Shown: positions 1 to 6,509, counted from the stretch's first letter. The stretch: 9,352 bases of DNA from Lachnospiraceae bacterium (GCA_003979345.1 RYVZ01000054.1:1-9352); one strand, 5' to 3'. The notes: generated by a model not told the origin, from the sequence alone. Made by a program: numbers and translations.

Positions 1-280
1 TCTTCAATATCACGATTTCAATTCAAATATTGGCTGCAATCCCTCTTTCCTTTGTGTCCATTCGATACCATTCACTGCATTTTCTGTAGCCTTGTCGTAG
101 AAATGCTCCGTAATCATGCTCATTGAGCAGGGCACATCATTCCCATAAGTCTGTCCGCTGCAAAGAACGCAGCTCCCAGACAAAAGCCTCCCCTCGCTCT
201 GCGCTCCGTCCGGCTTTCCCACATCGCTTTCCCATTCAGGCACTTTTCCACCTGCCGCCGATGTGGTGGGAATGATATAG

Positions 281-390
281 GCAGGTAGTACCGTTGGCTT
301 GCCAGCTCGTCAAAAATAAAAACCGGAGTGCCTGCCGGACACTCCGATTTTTATTTCTTCCTCACTGTCTGCGCCACCGGTGCTACCTGC
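281..390. repeat. Long imperfect inverted repeat enclosing a terminator hairpin
   Basis: The arms are GCAGGTAGTACCGTTGGC at 281-298 and GCCACCGGTGCTACCTGC at 373-390. They pair at 16 of 18 positions. A second hairpin (314-330/340-356) is nested between them, so the whole 110 bp can fold as one long stem with a terminal hairpin. This is more structure than a terminator needs. It fits a transfer origin, a single-strand origin or a structured RNA. The function is not shown by the sequence. Confidence 0.6.
314..356 (-). terminator. Rho-independent terminator of the parB-tnpV-parM-parR operon
   Basis: The arms at 314-330 and 340-356 pair over 17 bp with one mismatch around a 9-nt loop. Read on the minus strand, the GC part of the stem (CGGAGTG/CACTCCG) is followed by GTTTTTATTTTT. 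It lies about 70 bp after the parR stop codon. The plus-strand side also ends in a T-rich run, so it could work in both directions. Confidence 0.75.
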
Positions 391-392
391 TC

Positions 393-409
393 AGGGGGCT
401 TTGCCCCCT
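393..409. repeat. GC-rich short palindrome next to the nested inverted repeat
   Basis: AGGGGGC (393-399) and GCCCCCT (403-409) pair perfectly across a TTT spacer, 3 bp from the outer arm of the 281-390 repeat and 17 bp before the parR stop codon. A short GC hairpin next to a longer inverted repeat is a layout seen at relaxase nick regions. I cannot identify a nick site here. Confidence 0.5.
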
Positions 410-426
410 AAGAACCCCCATTCCGG

Positions 427-882
427 CTATCCTCCAAAACTGAAATCAAGGAACTCATTCTCCTCCGGTTCCTCTGTTTCAGCTTCCCCGCCATTTTGCA
501 GAATACCACCGCTGGAACTTAATACCTGCATCTCCCCATTTTCTTTCAAATAATTTTCCGCTCGTGCATCATTTCCTGTTGCCAAGATATTCTGCTGCAA
601 AAGGTAAATGCCGATAAGCTGTGACAGGTTGCCAAGCACTTTCTGTTCCACCTTTTCCACGATCCTATCTGCAAAGGCATCCTCTTTTTCCCTTGTTTCC
701 AGATAAGGATCATCCGATATTGCCAGATGCCTGTCATAAAAATCATTGACTGCCTGAATGATAAAATCATTCTGCGAGGGAAATGCCCTGACAGCTTCTG
801 AGTGAAGTATTTCCCATGCCCGTCTGTCAGCTTCCTTTTCCTCATAAAACCGCACATTGCGGTTACGGATATTTCCTGTCAT
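427..882 (-). CDS. ParR-like centromere-binding protein of an actin-type partition system
   Basis: This 151-residue protein follows a ParM-type gene, the usual position of the ParR adaptor, which binds the centromere as a ribbon-helix-helix dimer array and docks on ParM filaments. Residues 9-52 (short strand NVRFYEE, then two helices with FPSQNDFIIQAV) look like a ribbon-helix-helix domain. A helical stretch follows at about 65-100. The C-terminal tail (about 133-151) is acidic and ends NEFLDFSFGG, a terminal aromatic/acidic patch that could be the ParM-contacting end, although that is inference. The start at 882 is supported by AAAGAAGG seven bases upstream (890-897). The ParR call rests on gene order and the N-terminal pattern. 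A generic element-borne DNA-binding protein is the alternative. Confidence 0.6.
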   Translation of the reverse strand: MTGNIRNRNVRFYEEKEADRRAWEILHSEAVRAFPSQNDFIIQAVNDFYDRHLAISDDPYLETREKEDAFADRIVEKVEQKVLGNLSQLIGIYLLQQNILATGNDARAENYLKENGEMQVLSSSGGILQNGGEAETEEPEENEFLDFSFGG

Positions 883-916
883 TCCTGCACCTTCTTTCTA
901 GCTGCACTTTTTATTT

Positions 917-973
917 CCGCGAGCAATGAGCCAACCGACCATGCTTGCATGGGCATTTGGCGAATGCCGCGAG
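917..973. repeat. Palindromic spacer between parM and parR
   Basis: The short gap between parM and parR is dense in symmetry. CCATGC TT GCATGG (939-952) is a perfect palindrome with a 2-nt centre. GCCAA (930-934) pairs with TTGGC (957-961) around it. CCGCGAG occurs as a direct repeat at 917-923 and 967-973. It could be an RNA structure that sets the ParM:ParR ratio or a binding site for ParR itself. No function is proven. Confidence 0.5.
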
Positions 974-974
974 A

Positions 975-1004
975 GTCAAATACCCCGCCTTTTGGGTATT
1001 TGAC
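975..1004. repeat. Perfect 11-bp hairpin covering the parM stop codon
   Basis: GTCAAATACCC (975-985) and GGGTATTTGAC (994-1004) pair perfectly around an 8-nt loop. The hairpin includes the parM stop codon (976-978) and the last codons. On the minus strand it is not followed by a T-run, so it is not a standard intrinsic terminator. An mRNA-stability or processing element within the operon is possible. Confidence 0.6.
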
Positions 1005-1929
1005 TGTGGCGCAAAATCATGTAACAGTAATATTCATATCCCTTTGCAGTCGCACAGATATCGTGATTAAAATGCGTCCTCTCCCGGTTATATTCCCCGA
1101 CAGCTTCCACGATTCTTGCGCCGCCGCCCATAAAGTGAAGCTGCATAAGGCTTTCATTATATTCATAATCCTTCAGCTTCTGAAAGATCTCCTGTACATA
1201 GGAAACTGCTGCTTCTTTCATGAGTGAGGCATAAGGCTCTGCAATATCCGTTTCCCCTGTCCTCAGATAATTTTCAATGACCTCGTTCATCAGGTTTGTT
1301 CCCGTTTCGTCCAACACCTTATTGCGGATACGCTGCATGCACTGGAAAACACCGAGTTTCTCTGTCCATGATTTACTCTCCATCGCCCTTCCATTGTTTA
1401 AATACATGATGTTCATTGTTCCGTTGCCAATGTCGGCAAGTAAATTCATCCCTTTAAAATCTTTCAAGTTTTCCGCCACCGCAGAATAGCATTGCGGCAT
1501 GACCGTACATCCGGCAATCTCAACCTCGTACTGTCTGCCTTTATAACGAAATTGCACAATCTTATTCTGCATCAGATATTGACGGAAAGATTCTCTCTGC
1601 GCCTGCACCCACTTCAACGGAAGTCCTGCTGCAAGATGCACTCTAGCAGAGGTTAATTCCCTTGCGTTCAGTTCTTTTGCGATTGCCGCAAGCGTCAAGA
1701 TATAATTATCATCGTCCGACTGCTTTTCAGCGATAAAGCTCTTATGACCTTCCCCGATAATATAGAAATATCCATCATACTCCAAATAATCTTTACTGAA
1801 AGTTGGCGCTTTCTCACTCTTGATCAGCGCTGTTGGAAATACCCTGTGTGCTGTTTTGATATTCCCATATCCATGATCAATTCCTAAAATCAATGTTCCA
1901 TTCATGTTATATTCTCTTATATTCGCCAT
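976..1929 (-). CDS. ParM/Alp-type actin-like ATPase for DNA segregation
   Basis: This 317-residue protein belongs to the actin-like ATPase group whose filaments push apart plasmid or element copies bound by an adaptor such as ParR. The nucleotide-site motifs are in order: phosphate-1 LGIDHGYGNIKT (about 15-26), phosphate-2 ADIGNGTMN (165-173) and the adenosine motif FMGGGA (266-271). A CATAKGYEYY segment (292-301), typical of ParM-like proteins near the C terminus, follows. Length is normal for the family. The start at 1929 has GAGAGGG seven bases upstream. A second ATG at codon 9 is possible, but its Shine-Dalgarno sequence is weaker. The gene sits 27 bp after tnpV and 93 bp before parR. Integrated elements carry such systems to stabilise their excised circular form, which I infer here. 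Confidence 0.85.
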   Translation of the reverse strand: MANIREYNMNGTLILGIDHGYGNIKTAHRVFPTALIKSEKAPTFSKDYLEYDGYFYIIGEGHKSFIAEKQSDDDNYILTLAAIAKELNARELTSARVHLAAGLPLKWVQAQRESFRQYLMQNKIVQFRYKGRQYEVEIAGCTVMPQCYSAVAENLKDFKGMNLLADIGNGTMNIMYLNNGRAMESKSWTEKLGVFQCMQRIRNKVLDETGTNLMNEVIENYLRTGETDIAEPYASLMKEAAVSYVQEIFQKLKDYEYNESLMQLHFMGGGARIVEAVGEYNRERTHFNHDICATAKGYEYYCYMILRHSQIPKRRGI

Positions 1930-1956
1930 AATTTTTCCCTCTCTTTTCGTTTTGTT

Positions 1957-2358
1957 TTAGTGATAGCAGTAGACAACATCTTGAAGAACCACTTCCTCTG
2001 CCATTGACTTAGCTTGTTCCCGAAGCTGCCACATTTCCATTGTAGAATCTGGATTCTCCGGTTTATGCTTCTGTAAATACTGTTGCATAATCCTTTCCAG
2101 CAATTCATTTGCTTCTTCATTGATTTCTGCCGCTTTTTGTCTCAACTGCCCTAAATGAACCAAATGATAATATCTTTCCGGCTGGTTTTCTTTCAGATAC
2201 TTTTTCCATAAATCTCCGTATTTTCCTGAAAAGGTATTCTGCATTGCTTCTGTTTCTTCTTCGCCAATACGGATATTGGGATATAAGATACCGTCTTTCT
2301 CTGTGTAAGTGCCACCCATTTGTTCAAATATTGATAAATCTTCTTTCTTCCTACCCAT
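1957..2358 (-). CDS. tnpV: TnpV-family transposon-encoded protein
   Basis: This small protein (133 residues from the chosen start) resembles TnpV, a family of unknown biochemical role found on clostridial transposons and integrative elements. The family-like N terminus is IFEQMGGTYTEKDGILYPNI (10-29), followed by a charged helical middle (QPERYYHLVHLGQLRQKAAEI) and a C-terminal helix ending AEEVVLQDVVYCYH. The open frame extends upstream to 2442, but I choose the ATG at 2358. GGAGG lies eight bases before it (2367-2371), the extra N terminus would overlap the end of parB, and TnpV proteins begin shortly before the GGTYT motif. With this start the gene lies 25 bp after parB and 27 bp before parM, so it is probably co-transcribed with them. 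No catalytic motif is visible. Confidence 0.75.
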   Translation of the reverse strand: MGRKKEDLSIFEQMGGTYTEKDGILYPNIRIGEEETEAMQNTFSGKYGDLWKKYLKENQPERYYHLVHLGQLRQKAAEINEEANELLERIMQQYLQKHKPENPDSTMEMWQLREQAKSMAEEVVLQDVVYCYH

Positions 2359-2383
2359 AACTTTATCCTCCAATCTTCTGTTT

Positions 2384-3340
2384 CTATCGTGATTTTTCCG
2401 CTCTTTTAGCTGAACGATTATGAATACCTGTTTGTTTTTCATGCCAATTCCTGACCAATTTTTCTATCAGTTCCACTTTCTGCTTTGGTGTGAAATCTGC
2501 GGGAAAATATTGCGATAATGAATCTGCCCTAATTTTAATCTGTTCTCTCTGATTTGCTTTTTCCTCTCCCAAAATATCATACATTTTATCCATATCAATC
2601 CCCTCTGACTGACTCAGGCGCTTCATCCGGTTTGCCTGTGAAAGAGACGGTGTACACTGCTCCAAATCCATCACCGCATGAAGCTCATACTGTTCATCTT
2701 CCTTCAGATAAGAAAGTTCCACTGCTATGGTAAACGCTATTTTTCCTTCATCTACCATATCAAGGATTTTGGGAATGAGATTTGTCAGACGGATATACCT
2801 TGCAATCTGATTCCGGCTCTCCCCAACCTGTTTTGCCAAAAGTTCATCCGAACGAAGTATGGGTTTTCCGTTTTCTCCAACATCCTTTGACAGCTTTGTC
2901 CCAGCTTGGGACATAGGCTCAGTAAGCTTCTTTCCCTGCTGCTTCATGGCTTCCAGCTTCATTTTATAGGCATAAGCTTTCTCACTGGGCTTGATATGCT
3001 CCCGCTGTAAATTACTGTCCACCATCGCGATTGTCGCTTCTACATCATCCATCTGCACAATCATCACAGGAACCGTATCTATGCCTGCCCATTCGCTGGC
3101 CGCTTTTCTTCTGTGCCCTGCGATGATTTCATACCCTGATCCAATTGGGTTTGGTCTTACAATCAAGGGCACAAGCACTCCCTTATCCTCAATACTCTTT
3201 GATAATTCAAAAAGGTGCATATCATGCTCTACCTTGAACGGGTGCCCCTGAAAATCATGCAGTTCGCTGATCTTTACATTTTCCGTCTGTACATTGTGGC
3301 CGAAAATCCCACATATACTCTTTTTGTCTGTCTGCTCCAT
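2384..3340 (-). CDS. ParB/Spo0J-family partition protein
   Basis: This 318-residue protein has the ParB N-terminal domain: GVLVPLIVRPN (54-64), GYEIIAGHRRKAASEWAG (69-86) carrying the GHRR arginine patch used for CTP binding, and the third box NLQREHIKPSEKAYAY (110-125). A helix-turn-helix follows at about 167-187 (LLAKQVGESRNQIARYIRL), and the remainder is helical. ParB proteins bind centromere-like sites and act as CTP-dependent clamps, normally with a Walker-type ParA. No parA is visible here: the gene is the first of its operon and its upstream neighbour is chromosomal rlmD. Element-borne ParB homologues can also act as regulators. The start is supported by AGGAGG eight bases upstream (3349-3354). 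The C terminus is basic (NRSAKRAEKSR). No reliable promoter was identified in front of it. Confidence 0.85.
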   Translation of the reverse strand: MEQTDKKSICGIFGHNVQTENVKISELHDFQGHPFKVEHDMHLFELSKSIEDKGVLVPLIVRPNPIGSGYEIIAGHRRKAASEWAGIDTVPVMIVQMDDVEATIAMVDSNLQREHIKPSEKAYAYKMKLEAMKQQGKKLTEPMSQAGTKLSKDVGENGKPILRSDELLAKQVGESRNQIARYIRLTNLIPKILDMVDEGKIAFTIAVELSYLKEDEQYELHAVMDLEQCTPSLSQANRMKRLSQSEGIDMDKMYDILGEEKANQREQIKIRADSLSQYFPADFTPKQKVELIEKLVRNWHEKQTGIHNRSAKRAEKSR

Positions 3341-3410
3341 CTGTTTGTCCTCCTACTTTTTAATTTGATTATCAAGGTGTCTGATGAATGCTGGCAGTTC
3401 TAAAATCAAA

Positions 3411-3459
3411 AAAGACCGCCTGCTCCATACCACAAAAATATAGAAAACAAGCGGTCTTT
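3411..3459 (-). terminator. Hairpin terminator between rlmD and the parB operon
   Basis: AAAGACCGC (3411-3419) pairs with GCGGTCTTT (3451-3459) across a 31-nt loop. Read on the minus strand, the closing arm runs into a T-rich tail (GCGGTCTTTTTTGATTTT). It would stop read-through from rlmD into parB. The long loop is unusual for a terminator, so a regulatory leader in front of parB is an alternative. Confidence 0.55.
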
Positions 3460-3460
3460 C

Positions 3461-3656
3461 GACTTACCTATTATTCAGTTGTTGATAAGATTTTTCTGTA
3501 ATGATTGAGTTTGTGAACGATACATTTTTGTGTCCACTCATACGAGTTCCATAACTACGGACACTTTAATCTCGTGAGAAATCTCTTTTTTCTTTCCGAT
3601 TTTAGGTGTTCGGTTAAACTTAAAAATCCTCGCAAAGTGCGTAAACTCAAGGACTT
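3461..3656. other. Probable attachment junction of the integrated element at the rlmD 3' end
   Basis: Between the rlmD stop codon (3657-3659) and the hairpin at 3411-3459 the DNA turns AT-rich and holds no recognised gene. GTGTCC (3530-3535) and GGACAC (3559-3564) form a small inverted repeat. A 48-codon minus-strand frame (3538-3684) begins inside the end of rlmD in another reading frame and runs into this stretch. The 3' end of rlmD/rum is a known integration site of ICEs (for example the streptococcal rum-inserted elements), and the adjacent operon is of mobile-element type, so I infer that an att site lies here or in the last codons of rlmD. The exact boundary cannot be set without the opposite end. 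Confidence 0.45.
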
Positions 3657-5324
3657 CTACGAATCCTTCCTTTGTAGACAACATGCGACTTCCACGTGCA
3701 CCGTCTGCGGGAACTGATCCACCGGTCTTACCCGCTTTAACTCATACCCGCCATCCGTAAGAATCTTTAAATCACGTGCAAGCGTGGCGGAATCACAGCT
3801 CACATACACGATGCGCGCCGGCTGCATCGCAAGCATTGTCCGAAGACATGCCTCATCGCAGCCTTTCCGCGGAGGATCCACGACGATCACATCCGGGTGA
3901 CGCATATCGCTCTGCCGCTTAGCATATCCGGATGCCTGCTTCGAAACATGCCACCCATCACTTCCTAAATCCTCCGCATCATTCTGTCCACCGTCTTCCG
4001 TATCTCCCGCAGCATACCGCCCATCACTTCCCACGGTTCCCGCAGCACGATGCCCATCGTCTACCGCATCTCCCACAGCATGCCGCTCATCGCAGTCTGT
4101 ATCCGCATCACATTGCCTGCCATCATCCGCATTTTCCATGTTCTCTATCCGCTCCGCTCCGCCGTTCTCATAAAGCCCCGGCAGCACTTCCTCCGCTTTT
4201 CCGACAAAAAACTCCGCGTTTTTAATTCCGTTTCTGCGCGCGTTTTCCCTCGCATCCGCGACCGCCTGCGGAACGACCTCCACTCCGTACACCTGCTTTG
4301 CATCCCCCGCAAGAAACAGCGAGATCGTCCCGATGCCACAATACAGATCCCAAACGGTCTCTTTCCCCGTCAGCCCGGCATACGCAAGCGCCAGACTGTA
4401 AAGTTTTTCTGTCTGCCTTGGGTTCACCTGATAAAAGGATAACGGCGAAATACAGAATGTTACCCCGCGTCCGTCCGGCTCGCACAAGTTTTCCCGATAA
4501 ATACGAATGCTGTCCGTGATCACAGGCTCTCCCCACAATAGCACGACCTCCGTCCCCATAATGACATTCGTGTTTTCCATATTGACGCAATACGACACAC
4601 TTGTCATATTTTCAATTAACCGTAACCGTTCCACGAACCGATCCGCCGCCGGAAGCTCCCTGCCGTTTATGACAATGCAGACCATCAGCTCTCCCGATGA
4701 AAATCCTTTTCGGATCAGTACATGGCGGATCAATCCCTTGCCCTCCGTCTCATCATAAGCCTCAACATGACATTCCTTCATATAAGAAAGCACGGCTTCC
4801 AAAATCTCACGATTCTCCGACACACCGAGCAGACATTCCGTCCCCGGAATGATCGTATGCGTCCGTCCCGCATAAAATCCGGTCACAGGCTGTCCCTCGC
4901 GTGTCTTTCCAAAAGGATACTGCGCCTTATTGCGATAGCGGTACGGCTCGTCCATTCCGACGATCGGCTCCATCACGCTTTCAATTAGCGCCTCCTCAAA
5001 CCCGCCGATACGCTTCAGGTTCCCGCGCACCTTCCGCTCTTTATAACGAAGCTGTTGCTCATAGGAAAGCGGCTGAAGCTGACATCCGCCGCACTGGCGG
5101 TAAAGCGGACACGGGGGTATAACGCGAAAAGGAGAAGATGTAATGATCTCCTCCACTCTCGCATATGCATAATTCTTTTTCGGTTTTGTGATGCGCGCTT
5201 TTACAACATCGCCCATGACGGCGTCCTTCACAAAAAGCGTATACCCGTCACACTTTCCGATTCCTTCGCCGTCGTTTCCGATATCCGTGATCGTAACCGT
5301 AAGCAGTTCATTCTTTTGATACAT
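3657..5324 (-). CDS. rlmD: 23S rRNA (uracil-5-)-methyltransferase RlmD, with repeat insertion
   Basis: This SAM-dependent enzyme methylates carbon 5 of a uracil in 23S rRNA (U1939 in E. coli). A TRAM domain (about 1-61) is followed by the iron-sulfur cysteines C72, C78, C81 and C164. The Rossmann SAM site is WDLYCGIGT (325-333), the DPPRKGC motif is at 483-489, the catalytic cysteine is C510 in YVSCD, and the C-terminal FPQTVHVE (538-545) supplies the general-base glutamate. At 555 residues it is about 90 longer than usual. The excess lies at about 387-476, between the SAM fold and DPPRKG, and consists mostly of 11-residue Asp/Gly-rich repeats. All catalytic motifs survive, so the enzyme may still work. 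It starts 2 bp after the yhaM stop codon, suggesting translational coupling. The C terminus abuts the presumed element junction and may be partly element-derived. Bacillota RumA paralogues can differ in target (U747 as well as U1939), so the precise uracil is less certain. Confidence 0.93.
   Translation of the reverse strand: MYQKNELLTVTITDIGNDGEGIGKCDGYTLFVKDAVMGDVVKARITKPKKNYAYARVEEIITSSPFRVIPPCPLYRQCGGCQLQPLSYEQQLRYKERKVRGNLKRIGGFEEALIESVMEPIVGMDEPYRYRNKAQYPFGKTREGQPVTGFYAGRTHTIIPGTECLLGVSENREILEAVLSYMKECHVEAYDETEGKGLIRHVLIRKGFSSGELMVCIVINGRELPAADRFVERLRLIENMTSVSYCVNMENTNVIMGTEVVLLWGEPVITDSIRIYRENLCEPDGRGVTFCISPLSFYQVNPRQTEKLYSLALAYAGLTGKETVWDLYCGIGTISLFLAGDAKQVYGVEVVPQAVADARENARRNGIKNAEFFVGKAEEVLPGLYENGGAERIENMENADDGRQCDADTDCDERHAVGDAVDDGHRAAGTVGSDGRYAAGDTEDGGQNDAEDLGSDGWHVSKQASGYAKRQSDMRHPDVIVVDPPRKGCDEACLRTMLAMQPARIVYVSCDSATLARDLKILTDGGYELKRVRPVDQFPQTVHVEVACCLQRKDS
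3948..4145 (-). repeat. Six-copy 33-bp in-frame tandem repeat inside rlmD
   Basis: A 33-bp (11-codon) period runs through residues 394-459 of RlmD. The units read ENMENADDGRQ, CDADTDCDERH, AVGDAVDDGHR, AAGTVGSDGRY, AAGDTEDGGQN and DAEDLGSDGWH, loosely AAGDxxxDGRx. On the plus strand the matching blocks, such as CATACCGCCCATCACTTCC, recur near 3947, 3980, 4013, 4046 and 4079. The copies are diverged, so the array is not very recent. A solvent-exposed acidic loop is the likely product. Confidence 0.85.
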
Positions 5325-5326
5325 GC

Positions 5327-6274
5327 CTATCCGTCCACCCTCGTCTTTCTGACATTCGAGTCTAACAGCCGGTTAAACCCAAGCCACCCGCTCTTGTCCG
5401 TTCCCTCCAGAAGTTCCGTAAACGTCTCAAGCTTTGCATCCGTATTGTCCGCAAAGTTTAATGCCGCCGCCTCAATGATCGCCGGTTTCTTCGGCGAGCC
5501 AAACTCATATTCCCCATGATGCGCCAAAATACAATGCTGAAGCTGCTTAAGCATTGTCTCCGGAAAACCCTCGATCTTCCGCGCCTTTTCACCGATCATT
5601 TCGGCTCCGATCACAATATGCCCCAAAAGCTGTCCTTCATCCGTATAATCATTTTCCGGAAAAAGAGAAAGCTCCCTCGTCTTCCCGATGTCATGCAGCA
5701 TCGCCGCGGAAAGCAGCAAGTCGCGGTTTAAGACCGGATACGCTTCACAATAATAATCGCACAGCTTTGTCACGCTCAGCGTATGCTCCAACAGACCGCC
5801 GACAAAGCCATGATGTACGGTCTTTGCCGCCGATGATCGCCGAAACGCTGCCGCAAACGTCTCATCCTCCACGAAAAAGCAGCGCAGCAGCTTTTTTAAC
5901 GGTTCATACCCGATACCGTCCACAAGTTCCATGAGCTGCCGGTACATCTCATCGTTATCTTTTTTGCTCGCAGGAAGGTAATCCGCCGGATTGCACTCAT
6001 CCTGACCGCAGCGGCGCACCCGTTTGATGCTGATTTGCAGCGCCCCGTTAAAACTTGTCACCTCGCCATATACCTCTATGTAATCGAGCGCGTCAAATTC
6101 CGCGATCCCCGCGCTGTTCGGCTCCCAGATCTTTCCTTCCAGCGTTCCCGTCTTATCCTGCAGGATCACTGTTTCATATGGCTTTCCGTTTTTTGTGACC
6201 GCAGAGGTCTTATGCTTACACAGATAGATATCAAGAACCCTGTCCCCATCCTTATATTCCGCTAAATATTTCAT
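5327..6274 (-). CDS. yhaM: YhaM-type 3'-5' exoribonuclease (OB fold plus HD domain)
   Basis: The protein is 315 residues, almost exactly the length of B. subtilis YhaM, a cytoplasmic 3'-5' exoribonuclease that trims single-stranded RNA. An N-terminal OB-fold nucleic-acid-binding domain (about 10-90, with TVILQDKTGTLEGKIW) is followed by a metal-binding HD domain. Candidate ligands are H164 (LLEHTLSV), H194-D195 in MLHDIGK, H219 in GHIVIGAEM, H252-H253 in AHHGEYEFGS and D276/D279 in NFADNTDA. AAAAGGAG (6285-6292) ten bases upstream supports the start at 6274. The stop codon is 2 bp before rlmD, so the two are probably one RNA-metabolism operon. A 264-bp gap holding the palindromic element separates it from the htrA-like gene upstream, and no strong promoter was found there. 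Confidence 0.9.
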   Translation of the reverse strand: MKYLAEYKDGDRVLDIYLCKHKTSAVTKNGKPYETVILQDKTGTLEGKIWEPNSAGIAEFDALDYIEVYGEVTSFNGALQISIKRVRRCGQDECNPADYLPASKKDNDEMYRQLMELVDGIGYEPLKKLLRCFFVEDETFAAAFRRSSAAKTVHHGFVGGLLEHTLSVTKLCDYYCEAYPVLNRDLLLSAAMLHDIGKTRELSLFPENDYTDEGQLLGHIVIGAEMIGEKARKIEGFPETMLKQLQHCILAHHGEYEFGSPKKPAIIEAAALNFADNTDAKLETFTELLEGTDKSGWLGFNRLLDSNVRKTRVDG

Positions 6275-6347
6275 TTCCGTTCTGCTCCTTTTCTTTTCAC
6301 CCGTCTGTTAGATAGACTATTACGAAACGACTTTGATATCGTACATC

Positions 6348-6509
6348 ATTGTGCAAATATACAAATCCATAAGCAGGTGCTCCATAAGGAATTTCTTTGA
6401 GATTCCTTTGGCGGTACGGTACTTACATGCCGTATTCTGGCATGTTACGTACCGTTACCGGCAGAGGGCAGCGAGAGCGTGCCTGCGTTGAATTGTATAT
6501 TTGCACAAT
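6348..6509. repeat. 162-bp palindromic, multi-branched intergenic element (MITE- or REP-like)
   Basis: Perfect 17-bp terminal inverted repeats, ATTGTGCAAATATACAA (6348-6364) and TTGTATATTTGCACAAT (6493-6509), bound the element. The pairing continues inward as GCAGG (6373-6377) with CCTGC (6482-6486) and GCTC (6379-6382) with GAGC (6475-6478). Inside are two further hairpins: 6386-6395/6399-6408 with a 3-nt loop, and a longer one at 6411-6431/6439-6462 with a 7-nt loop and small bulges. It has no coding capacity and no clear target-site duplication. It fills most of the gap between yhaM and the htrA-like gene. A non-autonomous repeat dispersed in the genome or a structured RNA both fit. Confidence 0.8.

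Larger units (their letters stand above)
1..426. other. Structured non-coding region downstream of parR; candidate transfer-origin region
   Basis: I see no convincing protein gene here. A 77-codon minus-strand frame at 10-243 lacks any recognisable domain and any clear ribosome binding site, and I regard it as probably spurious. The region is rich in inverted repeats: ATCATTCCCA (136-145) with TGGGAATGAT (267-276), CCACATCG (219-226) with CGATGTGG (259-266), an 18-bp pair at 281-298/373-390, a terminator hairpin at 314-356 nested inside it, and a GC-rich palindrome at 393-409. It lies directly after a partition operon in what looks like an integrated conjugative element. Such spacing between partition genes and the mobilisation module is a plausible place for oriT. 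That role is inference, because no relaxase gene lies inside the window. Confidence 0.45.

Noticed and set aside
10..243. 77-codon minus-strand frame in the region left of the terminator
   Set aside because: It has no recognisable domain and no clear Shine-Dalgarno sequence, and it overlaps inverted repeats in a block that looks non-coding. I do not list it as a gene.
2359..2442. Upstream 28-codon extension of the TnpV frame
   Set aside because: It would overlap the end of parB, whereas the ATG at 2358 has GGAGG at ideal spacing and fits the family N terminus.
3948..4145. Possible CRISPR array because of the regular 33-bp spacing
   Set aside because: The period is a continuous coding repeat with no distinct spacers and no invariant repeat unit. 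It stays in frame with rlmD.
3932..4225. Plus-strand His/Pro-rich repetitive frame
   Set aside because: It is the antisense shadow of the 33-bp tandem repeat in rlmD. The minus-strand frame carries the RlmD motifs on both sides.
4222..4590. Second minus-strand frame within rlmD
   Set aside because: It is an alternative frame of the GC-rich catalytic domain. The RlmD frame is continuous with all motifs, so there is no frameshift to explain.
5055..5519. Plus-strand 154-codon frame across the rlmD/yhaM border
   Set aside because: It is antisense to two well-identified genes, with no domain and no start signal.
6275..6347. Promoter for yhaM
   Set aside because: No -35/-10 pair with good spacing and match could be found, so the origin of yhaM transcription is left open.
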